Source: Penium margaritaceum
Taxonomy: Eukaryota; Streptophyta; Zygnematophyceae; Desmidiales; Peniaceae
Length of the DNA: 64,000 bases
Assembly (NCBI GenBank): GCA_023375785.1
Contig: SZWC01000038.1
Location: 29,582-93,581, forward strand
Direction: 5' to 3'
A model generated the notes under the pieces. The model saw only the letters and a list, made by a program, of their open reading frames with translations. It was not told the origin of the DNA and did not search any database. Below are positions 25,620 to 35,844 of the stretch, in pieces (position 1 is the first letter of the stretch; each line of letters opens with the position of its first letter). Made by a program: the position numbers and the translations under genes.

Positions 25620-25634
25620 GGGTTATGGGCCCAC
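25620..25634 (+). other. Primer-binding site of element 1: half-tRNA type, initiator Met
   Basis: Two bases after the LTR, GGGTTATGGGCCCAC is the reverse complement of the anticodon arm of plant initiator tRNA-Met (GTGGGCCCATAACCC, from memory), not of a tRNA 3' end. Drosophila copia is primed by a 5' half-molecule of initiator tRNA-Met, so the same mode is inferred. The final C fits the plant tRNA; animal initiator tRNAs have a G-C pair that would give G there. Confidence 0.75.
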
Positions 25635-25684
25635 GTGCCTAGACGGACCCTAGCTCTTCAAGCTTCACGCTACCGCCGCGCGCC

Positions 25685-26480
25685 ATGGCAACAACCGAGC
25701 AAGAGAGCATGAGCGCCGTCTCCAAGTTTGATGGGAACGGCTTCCCCTTGGGGAGGTGGCAGTTTGAGGTCTACCTTGATGACAAGGGCCTGCTTGAGCT
25801 GGTTAATGGTGAAGAGACCGCGCCTCCGGATACCGCGACGCCGGAGGAAGTGGACAAGTACAAGAAGCGCAACAAGAAGGTGCTTGCATTGTTGGTATTA
25901 GCGCTTGCACCGCCGCAGCGCGTACTGATTCAAGGATGCACGGAGGCCACGGAGGCCTGGAAGAAACTCTGCACCATCTACCAGTCCACCAACCTTGCTA
26001 ACCAGCCCTTTGTCTTCAAGAGGCTCGTCACCCTCCGAGCCAACGAAGGCGACGACATCATGGAGATCCTGCAGCAGATTGAGTCCCTTACTGCCGAGTG
26101 CGTAGCCACTGGATGGAAGGTCGACCCTCAGCTGCAAGCCATGATTCTCCTTCTGGCTTTGCCGGACAGTTGGAGTCCCATGATCACCGTCGTAGGCGGC
26201 TGGTCCGCCGATGAGCTGAAGTACCCAAAGGTGGCTGAGTACGTCCGCAACGAATGGATGCGGCGTGGTGGGAGAGAAAGCGGGGCAACGTCAAGTTCCG
26301 CCTATGCCGTTCGTCCTCAAAGTGGAGGGGGAGGCAAGAAGGGGAGGGTGCTAACCAGGGCACCAAGAGAGGTGACAACAAATGGGAGTGCTACAACTGT
26401 GGCAAACAGGGCCACTATGCACGCAACTTCCCCAACAAGAAGTCGGACCAGCCCAGGAAGGGCGGGAAGAAGGACACCCA
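25685..26480 (+). mobile_element. gag region of element 1
   Basis: Begins near MATTEQESMSAV with a gag-like N-terminal domain of the copia type (FDGNGFPLGRWQFEVYL; later IYQSTNLANQPFVFKRL and LALPDSWSPMITV). A zinc-knuckle-like region (CYNCGKQGHYA) lies near the end. It would form the capsid-like particle and bind RNA. It is closely related in sequence to the gag of elements 2 and 3. Part of a broken element. Confidence 0.85.
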
Positions 26481-26489
26481 ATCCATGAT

Positions 26490-26800
26490 GGCCAGGGAGT
26501 CTACCGACTTGACAGATCCGGAAGTTACTGTGATCAACTCCGGATCAGGCCGCCACACACAATGCAGCCGGGCGGCATTCGTCACCTATGATGCCATCGA
26601 GCGGCGCATGACAGTGGCCAACGGCAAAACAGAGTTGGCCGCGGGCGAAGGCAATGTTTGCATTGAGTCAGTGGTGAACGGGAAAGTCATTCCGTGTACC
26701 ATTTACGACGTGCTCCACATGCCCAACTTTGGGGCAAGTCTGCTGTCAGTGAGCCGCCTTACCGACAAGGGGCTCGAGGTGCTCTTCAACAAGAAGGAGG
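26490..26800 (+). mobile_element. Aspartic protease region of element 1
   Basis: Recognised by SGSGRHTQCSRAAFVTYD and the following copia-type MTVANGKTELAAGEGNV and YDVLHMPNF...LLSVSRLTDKG. In this family the protease cuts the gag-pol polyprotein. Assigned by similarity of the segment and its position between gag and integrase. Confidence 0.75.
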
Positions 26801-27418
26801 CCATCATCCGGAAGGAGGGAGATGGCGAGGTGATTGCGCGTATCATGAGGGAGGAGGACCTCTACCTTCTTTGCACCAAGGTCCTTGCCGATGTGGTAAG
26901 GACTGACGCCGTCAACCTCGTGACAAAGGATGAAGGAAATCTGGACCTGTGGCACCGTCACCTATGTCACACTGCTCCCTCAACTGTGAGGGACATGGCG
27001 AAGAAGGAAGTGGTGCGGGGCCTCAAGGTCAAGGGCCTGGATGCAGCCAAAAATGCCGTGTGCAAGCCATGCATGGTGGGCAAGGCGACACGGCAGCCGT
27101 TTGACGGCAAAGAGATGCGTGCATCGACGAAGTTGGAGGTGGTGCACATGGATGTGTTCGGACTGTTCGAGCTCTCCATTGGTAGGACGCACTACTTCGT
27201 CACCTTCATCAATGACCACAGCCGCAAGCTCTACCTCTACATCATCAAGAGGAAGAGCGATGTCTTATCATGCATGCAGGAATTCGTGGCGGCTGTGGAG
27301 TGGCAAACGGCGTTGAAGGTGAAGGCGTTCTGGAGCAACAACGATGGTGAGTACGAGGGCTGCTCGGCATGGATGAAGAGCAAGGGGATCGCGTGGCAGA
27401 AAACTATGCCACACTCTC

Positions 27419-28075
27419 TGTTGTTCTTCTATGCCCCATGGCCACTACTATGGCTTGACGGACAGGTTGGGCATACACTGCTCCCTTGGAGTAAGTCCCC
27501 CAGACCTTGTTCATGGTGCAAGTCCAAGCGAGACACCAGAAGTGTAGCGCAATGGATAGCATGTTGCACCTAAGGACAACAGGTCCTGCGATCGAGCCTT
27601 GATGTGCGCAGGACGTTTTTTGACCTTCTAGCACAGGGGAAGTTTCTTAGACATTTCTCCATGCATGAGGAGAGTGCGCCACTTGGCGGTCAGTGGATGC
27701 GCCAACTGGCGGACTGGTGAGGTTGTGTGGAGTGACCACCCCAAAAGTGTCACTATCCACACACCTTAGAAGCCAGGCCTGGGACTATATGTACCAGGCT
27801 CATTCCTCATTCTAATTACACAATCTGGCCTTCGATGCTCCTCGCAGAGACACTGGTTGGTCTAACCCCCAGGAGTTAGTCTTTGACTAGCACCTCGCGC
27901 GAAAGTGACCAAGTGTTAAGTGGACACAGTTGCTAGTAACTGATTGCCTAGGAACTGCTCAGTGTGGAACCGTGATCCTGAGGGTGATATCTTCTCCTAG
28001 CTGAAATGCTCGGAGCGGACGGCATGTGCTATTGTGTTGGCCCTGTTTTCTAGTCCGTTTGCCTCAGGCCGGTTG
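27419..28075 (+). mobile_element. 657-bp non-autonomous insertion nested in element 1
   Basis: The integrase region is interrupted by sequence with no recognisable protein. It is flanked by the 8-bp direct repeat ACACTCTC (27411-27418 and 28076-28083), which marks a later insertion. The insert carries an A-box/B-box tRNA-like module near its left third, a T-run at 27616-27621 and a TATA-like GACTATATGTACC near 27783. Ends TGTTG and GGTTG do not settle its class. A SINE, a solo LTR of another family or an hAT-type non-autonomous element (8-bp duplications) are all possible. Confidence 0.6.
27545..27598 (+). other. tRNA-like Pol III promoter module in the nested insertion
   Basis: TAGCGCAATGG (27545-27555) fits the A-box consensus. 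GCGATCGAGCC (27588-27598) fits the core B-box pattern GWTCRANNC. Box spacing is 43 bp, as in tRNA genes. A run of six T follows at 27616-27621, where Pol III could stop. It resembles a tRNA-Arg-like head, but this is not certain. Confidence 0.5.
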
Positions 28076-28559
28076 ACACTCTCCGCAGCAGAACGGCGTC
28101 GCCGAGAGGACAAACCGCACCATCCTCAACATGGTCTGGTCCATGTTGAGCGATGCCGGCCTCGCGCAGCGGTACTGGGGCGAGGCGGCACGGACAGCGG
28201 CGTACATCATGAACCTGACGCCGACAAAGCCGCTAAAGGACACGGAGTCCAAGGTGTGGAAAACGCCACAAGAAGTGTGGAGCGGGAGGAAGCCAACTGT
28301 GGCACACCTCCGTACTTTTGGTTGTGTTGCACATGCTGTTGTGCAGGCACGGGAGGGGCGGGGCAAGCTGGACCCGCGGACTCGCCGGTGCATCTTCGTC
28401 GGGTACGAGAGCGGGAGCAAGGCGTACGGGCTCTTTGACCCGCGGAGACAGCAGATCGTGAAGAGTCACAACATCACGTTTGACGAGGAAAGTCGTTGGA
28501 CGGACAAGGACGCGGGTCTCTCCAAGCGTGGGGAGTGGCTGCCACTCCTCGAGGGGGAG

Positions 28560-28900
28560 ACGCCGGAGGACGCAAAAGAGGGTGACGTCCAAGCGGCTCC
28601 AACCGGCGATAACCATCTGGGGGATGGGGGAGCGGCTGATTTGCATTCAGCCGAGTCGGACGATGAGTCCGAAGCGTCGGCAGCAGTGGAGCTGAACGAG
28701 GAGGGGGGGAGTGAGTCCGTATCTCCACAGTCCTCAAAAGAGGGGGAGCAGGTCAGCGATGCAAGTGGAACCGCGAGAGGGCAGCAGCAGCAGCAGCATC
28801 AGCGTCAGCAGCAATAGCAGCCTCAACAGCAGCAGCCTCAGAGAAGCGGACGCACAAGAAGGACAGCAAAACAGTACGATGCCACGCAGGGCACATGGAC
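28560..28900 (+). mobile_element. Low-complexity linker between integrase and reverse transcriptase, element 1
   Basis: A Glu/Asp/Ser/Gln-rich stretch ending in CAG/CAGCAT-type trinucleotide repeats (about 28783-28840). Copia polyproteins usually have a variable, poorly conserved linker here. No domain was recognised. Confidence 0.6.
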
Positions 28901-28949
28901 TGGGTTTGCTCGAGCGTTCTTTGCGCAAAAGGAGCCCGAGACCGTCAAG

Positions 28950-29720
28950 GAGGAGTTACAGCAGAAGGATGGGGCTGAGTGGGAGGGAGCCATAAAATCT
29001 GAGCTTGCCTCCCACCAAGAGAACGGTACTTGGCAGCTGATTGATGGGCCGGAGGACGCGAAAATCATCGGCTCCAAGTAGATCTTCAAGAAGAAGCTCA
29101 CCAAGGAGGGGAAGGTGGAGCGGTACAAGGCGCGGCTGGTGGCAAAGGGGTATGCCCAGCAAAAAGGTGAACACTACGACAAAACCTTCACGCCGGTGGC
29201 GAAGTTTGCCTCCATTCGCTCCATCCTCTGAGTATCGGCGGCACGCGACTATGAGGTCCACCAAATGGATGTAAAAACCGCATTCCTCAACGGCGACCTG
29301 GACAAGGAGGTCTACATGGAGGTGCCGGAGGGGGTGGACATGACACCGGGGAAGGTGTGCCGGCTTCGCAAGGCGCTCTATGGACTGAAGCAAGCGCCAC
29401 TCATGTGCTACCTGAAAATGGACGGCTTCATGGCCGAGCTTGGCTTCAAGCGCTGCGAGGTGGATCACAGCGTGTATGTGCAAAAGCAGCCGGGGTTACA
29501 CCAGATTGTGGTCCTCCACGTGGATGACCTCATCCTCGTGTCATCGGACATGGAGGAGTTGGTGAACCTAAAGCGGCAGCTGGACGGTCGGTTCAAAATG
29601 ACCGATATGGGCGAGCTCGACTACTACCTCGGCGTCGCCATCAAGAGGGACCGCAAAGCATGCACGCTCGAGATGGGGCAGGCAAAGTACGTGCAAGAGG
29701 TGCTCTGCCGCTAAAACATG
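28950..29720 (+). mobile_element. Reverse transcriptase region of element 1
   Basis: Copia-type RT signatures appear in order: WEGAIKSELASHQENGTW, the MDVKTAFLNGDLDKEVYM motif, GLKQAPLMCY, the catalytic-type HVDDLILVSSDM and DMGELDYYLGVAIKRD. RT copies the element's RNA into cDNA. Part of a broken element. Confidence 0.88.
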
Positions 29721-29829
29721 GAGGAGTGCAACCCCATCGGCACACCCATGACCACCACATGTGAGTTGAGCTCGAGCATGGACCCAAGCACGGACGAGGA
29801 GAAGGAGGAGATGGCAGGTGTGCCATACC

Positions 29830-30500
29830 AGTCCGCAGTGGGGAGCATCATGTACGCCATGGTGGCAACACGGCCCGACCTAGCCTTCGCGGAGGGGCAA
29901 GTGAGCCGCTAGGTTGCTGACCCCGGGCTGCTGCATTGGCAAGCGGTGAAGCGGATCCTCCGCTATCTCAAGGCGACAAAATGAGCGCGGCTCGTGTTTG
30001 GGGGGGGAGCGCGTGATGACTCCCTTGAGTTGGTCGCCTACTCGTATGCCGACTGGGCTGGTGATGTGGATGACAAAAAATCAACGTCGGGGTACGTGTT
30101 TGTGCTTGGTGGTGCAGCAATTTCATGGGCAAGCAGGAAGCAGGACTGTGTTGCACTGTCCAGCACCGAAGCGGAGTATATTGCACTTGCGGAAGCTGCA
30201 AAGGAGGCGATGTGGCTGCGGTGGCTGCTAAAAGAGATCGGCGTGCCGCAAAAGAAGCCAACGGTACTCAACGTTGACAACATGAGTGCCATCAGCCTCA
30301 CCCAGAACCCAGTGCTGTGCAAGAGGACCAAGCATATCGAGATCCGTCATCACTACGCGCGAGACTTGGTGGCAAAGGGAGATGCAGCTATTGTGCATTG
30401 TGGCACTAAGCGCATGCTCGCCGATGCCATGACCAAGACACAGCTCAAGGAAAGGCATGGCACGAACTGCATGGAGCTTGGTCTGTGCTGTGAAGTTTAA
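29830..30500 (+). mobile_element. RNase H region of element 1
   Basis: Typical copia RNase H segments follow [60 protein letters not shown] and [12 protein letters not shown]. The region ends shortly before the polypurine tract, as expected for a copia pol 3' end. Confidence 0.88.
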
Positions 30501-30542
30501 AAAGCTACAGGATCCAAGGACAGGGCATCAACACTGCGGTGC

Positions 30543-30552
30543 AAGGGGGAGA
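30543..30552 (+). other. Polypurine tract of element 1
   Basis: AAGGGGGAGA lies just upstream of the 3' LTR. The same decamer occupies the same place in element 2 (58390-58399). It primes plus-strand DNA synthesis in this class. Confidence 0.85.
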
Positions 30553-30553
30553 T

Positions 30554-31282
30554 TGTTGCCATGGTGTGCCCCTTGCCATGAGTGCTGCTGATCGTACTCC
30601 CTGGTTCGACCACTGAGGAGTGGTTGAACACCTGATCTGACTTTAGATTTGGATTCCTTGGATTTTTCCATGCAGGATCGAGCTTTGAATTGCTCGATTT
30701 GAGTGAGTATTCAGAATGTTAGCCTAGCCCGAAAATCGGGTGTTGGGCGTGTGGAATCTGGCACCCGCCATAGGTGGCGGGATAATCCACCGCCAGTGAT
30801 CCTAGTTTGTCTCCAATGAGCTCCAAAGGCACATGGGCCATGAAGGAATGAATGTGGATGGTCCCCTGGACCAAGGCATGCCCCTCCCCACATTGGGATG
30901 ACAGGAAGGGCGCTTCGACAGGCCACCGTCGAAACGCCTCCCGTCGCTCCCGTTCGTGGGCATGGTGGGCGGCTTGGCTCCACCAAGGGTTACTTCGACG
31001 GCCGTAGCAGGGGCTCTACTGCTCCGATTTGAAGGTGCTTGGATGCGTTGGAAGGTAAGAACACAGGCTATGAGAATTTGATGTAATCTCACTATGCTAA
31101 GTAACAAAAACGTGTTTCCATTCAGATCTACTCAATGCGACGAGTTCTGCCCACTCTTGCCCGTGATCCTTGTGCTCCACACTCTTCACCATTGGTGTCT
31201 ATTGGCTGCCCGAACCTTGGTGGCGTGTATCACTGAGAGCTAGGCATCCTTGAGGGTGCCTCCACACCCACTAGAGCCAACA
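30554..31282 (+). mobile_element. 3' LTR of element 1
   Basis: 729 bp from TGTTGCCATGG to GAGCCAACA. It contains a ~220-bp segment absent from the assembled 5' LTR at its N. It is followed by the target duplication TTTAC. Confidence 0.92.
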
Positions 31283-31287
31283 TTTAC
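31283..31287 (+). repeat. Target site duplication TTTAC, right copy (element 1)
   Basis: Repeats the five bases at 25105-25109. Satellite monomer C resumes directly with AACTCACAACACGGG. Confidence 0.9.
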
Positions 31288-34200
31288 AACTCACAACACG
31301 GGTCACACATAGTCAGAGGGGGCTAACAATGGTTTGGGAACAATAGCTGTCAACAAGAAAGCACAAAGACCTTCGATACGTAATGACACGGCGTGGTAAC
31401 CATGTACAGTAACAAATCAAAGTATTCATGTGTCACGAACCATGACCAAACGGATTTCACAGGGTGTGGTCAACGTTGAACACTCAAAACACGAGTCACA
31501 ACTGGTCAGTGGGGGAAACCATGGGTTTGTAACACTAGTTATCAACTAGCAAGTAGAAAGATTTTCAACAAGTAGTGGCACGGTGTGGCTAGCATGCACA
31601 ATGACCAACCAAAGGATGCATATGTCACTGACTATGACCGAAGAAGTCCACTATGTGTGGTCAACATTGAAAACTCATAACACGAGTCACAAATGGTCGG
31701 AGGGAGAGACAATGGTTTGGGAGCCCTTTGTATCGATTAGAAAGGACAAGGAACTTCAATACGTAGTGGCACGGTATGGCTAATATGCACACCAAACAAC
31801 CAAACTAGGCATATGTCACTGACCATGATGAGAGAATTTCAATATGGGTGGTCAACGTTGACAACTCATACTACGAGTCACAAATGGTCTGAGGGGGAAA
31901 CAATGGTTTGGGAACACCAAGTATCAAAAAGCAAGCACAAGGAGCTTTAATACGTTGTGGCACGGTGTGGATACCATGCACGATGACCAACCAAAGTAGG
32001 CATATGTCACTGACCATGACCAAATAATGGCACTAAGTGCGGTAAACCTTGACAGCTCATACGACGAGTCACAAATGGTCAGGGTGGAAGATAACAGTTT
32101 GTGAATACTAGCTAGGGAATAGCAAGTACAAATACCTTCAATTTGTAGTGGCACAGTGCGGCTACAATGCACAGTGACCAATCAAAGTATGAATATGTCA
32201 CTGACCATGAACAAAGAATTTCACTTCATGTGGTCAATGTTGACAACTCACAACACGAGTCATAGATATTCAGAGGGGGTAACAATGGTTTGGGAACTCT
32301 AGCTATCAACATGAAGGCACAAAGACCTTCGATACGTAGTGACAAAGCGCGGAAACCATGTACAGTGACAAACCAAAGTAGGCATATGTCACTAACCATG
32401 ACCAAACGGATTTCACAGTGTGTGGTCAACGTTGAAAATGCATAACACGAGTCACAAATGGTCAGGGGGAGAGCAATGGGTTGGGAACACTAGTTATCAA
32501 CTAGCAAGTACAGAGATTTTCAACAAGTAGTGGCACGGTGTGGGTAGCGTTCACAGTGATCAACCAAAAGGATGCATATGTCCTTGACTATGACCGAAGA
32601 AGTCCACTACGTGTGGTCATCATTGAAAACTCATAAAACGAGTCACAAATGGTCAGAGGGAGAGACAATTGTTTGGGAACCCTGTGTATCAACTAGAGAG
32701 GACAAATAACTTCAATATGTAGTGACACGGTGTGGCTACTATGCACACCAAACAACCAAAGTAGGCATATGTCACTGACCATGACCAAAGAATTTCAATA
32801 TGGGTGGTAAACGTTCACCAACCATGACACGAGTCACAAATGGTCTGAGGGGGGAGCAATGGTTCGGGAATATCAGTTTTCAACTAGCAAGTATAACGCC
32901 CTTCAATCAGTAGTAGCACGGTATGGCTACCATGCACAATGACCACCAAAGTAGGCATATGTACTGCCTTTGACCAAAGAAATCTGCTGTGTGTGGTCAA
33001 AGTTCACAACTCATACTACGAGTGACAAATGGTCAGAGGGGGAAACAATGGTTTGGGAGCACCAAGTATCAAATAGCAAGTACAAGGAGCTTCAATACGT
33101 TGTGGCACGGTGTGGATACCATGCACGATGACCAACCAAAGTAGGCATATGTCACTGACCATGACCAAATAATGGCACTAAGTATGGTGAACCTTGACAA
33201 CTCATAACACAAGTCACAAATGGTCAGGATGGAATATAATGATTTGTGAGTACTACTTATTGACTAGCAAGTACAAATACCTTCAATATGCAGTGGCACA
33301 TTGTGGCTAAAATGCACAGTGACCAACCAAAACATGCATATGTCACTGACCATGAACAAAGAATTTCACTTCATGTGGTCAACATTTACAGCTCACAACA
33401 TAGGTCACAGATAGTCAGAGGGGGCTAACAATGGGGTCGGAACACTAGCTGTCAACAAGAAAGCACAAAGCGTAGTGTCACGGTTTGGCTAGCGTGCACA
33501 GTGACCAACCAAAGGATGAATATGTCACTGACTACGACTGATGAAATCCAGTATGCGTGGTCAACATTGACAACTCATAACACGAGTCACAAATAGTCAG
33601 AGGGAGAGACAATGGTTTGGGAACCCTATGCATGGACTAGAAAGGACAAATAAGTTCAATACGTAGTGGCACGGTGTTAGTACTTTACACACCAAACAAC
33701 TAAACTAGGCATATGTCACTGACCATGACCAGATAATTTCAATATGGCTGGTCAACGTTGACCAACCATAACACGAGTCATAAACGGTCAGGGGAGGAAA
33801 CAATGCTATGGGAATATCAGTTCTAAACTAGCAAGTAAAACGCCCTTCAATCAGTAGTAGCACGGTGTGGCTACCATGCACAATGACCGACCAAAGCAGG
33901 CATGTGTACTGCCTTTGACCAAAGAAATCCGCTATGAAAGTCAACGTTGACAACTCATAATACAAGTCACAAATAGTCAGAGAGAGAAACAATTGTTTGG
34001 GAACACCAGGTGTCAACTAGCAGGCACAATGACCTTCAATACGTTGTGGCACGGTGTCGATACCATGCACAATGACCAACCAAGGTATGCATATATCACT
34101 GACCATGACCAAAGAATGTCACTATGTGTGGTAAACATTGACAGCTTAAAACACGAGTCACAAATGGTCAGAGTGGAAGATAATGGTCTCTAAATACTAG

Positions 34201-35771
34201 TTATCGACTAGCAAGTACAAATACCTGCAACATGTAGTGGCACAGTGTGGCTACAATGCATAGTGACCAACCAAAGTATGCACTTCATGTGGTCATTGTT
34301 GACAACACACAACACGAGTCACAGATATTCAGAGGGGCTAAAAACGGTTTGGGAACACAGGCTATCAACAAGAAAACACAAAGACCTTCGATACGCAGGG
34401 ACATGGCGTGGTAACCATGTACAGGGACAAACCAAAGTAGGCATATGTCACAAACCATGACCAAATGGATTTTACAGTGTATGGTCAACATTGGAAACTC
34501 ATAACACGAGTCACATCTGGTCAGTGAGTGAAACCATGGGTTGGGAACACTAGTTATCAACTAGCAAGTAGAAATTTTTTCAACGAGTAGTGGTACGGTG
34601 TGGCTAGCGTGCACAGTGACCAACCAAAGGAGGCATGTGTCACTGACTATGACCAAAGAAGTCCACTATGTGTAGTCAATATTGACAACTCATAACACGA
34701 GTCATAAATGGCCGGAGGGAGAGACAATGGTTTGGGAACCCTATGTATCGACTATAAAGGACAAAGAACTTCAATACGTAGTGGCACGGCGTGGCGAATA
34801 TGCACACCAAACAACCAAACTAGGCATATGGCAGTGACCATGACCAGGGAATTTCAATATGGGTGGTCAACGTTGACCAACCATAACACGAGACAAAAAC
34901 GGTGAGGGGAGGAAATAATGCTATGGAGATATCAGTTCTCAACAAGCAAGTACAACGACTTTCAGTCAGTAGTAGCACGGCGTGGCAACCATGCACAATG
35001 ACCGACCAAAGTAGGCATATGTACCGCCTTTGAGCAAAGAAACCCGCTATGTGTGGTCAACATTGACAACTCATACTACGAGTCACAAATGGTCAGAGGG
35101 GGAAACAATGGGTTGGGAACACGAAGTATCAAATAGCAAGCACAAGGAGCTTCAATACGTTGTGGCACGGTGTGGATACCATGCACAATGACCAACCAAA
35201 GTAGGCATATGTCACTGACCATGACCAAATAATGGCACTAAGTGTGATAAATCCTCACAACTCATAACACGAGTCACAAATGGTCAGGGTGGAAGATAAC
35301 GGTTTGTGAATACTAGCTAGGGACTAGCAAGTACAAACACCTTCAATTTGTAGTGGCACACTGTGCCCACAATGCACAGTGACCAAACAGAATATGCATA
35401 TGTCATTAACCATGAACAAAGAATTTCACTTCATGTGGTCAATGCTGACAACTCACAACACGAGTCATAGATATTCAGAGGGGATAACAATGGTTTGGGA
35501 ACACTAGCTATCAACAAGAAAGCACAAAGACCTTCGATACGTTGTGACACGGCGTTGTGACCATGTACAGTGACAAACCAAAGTGGGCATATGTCACTAA
35601 CCATGATCAAACAGATTTCACAGTGTGTGGTCAACGTTGAAAACGCATAACACGAGTCACAAACAGGTGGGGAAACAATGGGTTGGGAACACTAGTTATC
35701 AACTAGCAAGTACAAAGATTTTCAACAAGTAGTGGCACGGTGTGGGTAGCGTTCACAGTGACCAACCAAAT

Positions 35772-35844
35772 CTTGATTATGACGGACCAAACCTTCTTCG
35801 GTCATAATCAAGGATGCATATGTCCTTGATTATGACCGAAGAAG
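35772..35844. repeat. Nested inverted repeat (template-switch-like insertion) in monomer E
   Basis: About 40 bp not found in other E monomers follows ACCAACCAAA. It contains CTTGATTATGAC (35772-35783), then CTTCTTCGGTCATAATCAAGG (35793-35813), which is the reverse complement of the normal downstream E sequence (35824-35844). Two overlapping hairpins can be drawn. A template switch during replication or repair would create this. Confidence 0.75.

Larger units (their letters stand above)
26900..28560 (+). mobile_element. Integrase region of element 1, split by a nested insertion
   Basis: The upstream part has the GAG-pre-integrase signature (LWHRHLCH, then CKPCMVGKATRQPF) and the start of the catalytic core (VVHMDVFG, FVTFINDHSRKLYLY). 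The downstream part resumes at QQNGVAERTNRTILNMV, followed by WGEAARTAAYIMN, LRTFGCVAHA and GYESGSKAYGLFDP. The foreign sequence at 27419-28075 lies between them. Integrase inserts the cDNA copy into target DNA. Confidence 0.85.
25110..31282 (+). mobile_element. Copia element 1 (Ty1/copia LTR retrotransposon), broken
   Basis: An LTR retrotransposon in + orientation with LTR termini TGTTG and CAACA, a 5-bp target duplication, a primer-binding site, a polypurine tract and, in copia order, gag, protease, integrase, reverse transcriptase and RNase H. It is a fossil with several breaks and carries a 657-bp foreign insertion. Around thirty LTR-LTR differences over about 500 comparable bases (by eye) make it older than element 2. 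Its interior is visibly richer in G+C than the satellite. Its 5' LTR contains a single N and appears shortened there in the assembly. Confidence 0.93.

Noticed and set aside
28783-28840. CAG-type microsatellite as a separate feature
   Set aside because: It lies within the low-complexity linker region of element 1 and needs no separate explanation.
25685-30500. Open frames antisense to or overlapping the copia domains
   Set aside because: They are shadows of the GC-rich coding strand. No independent domain was recognised.
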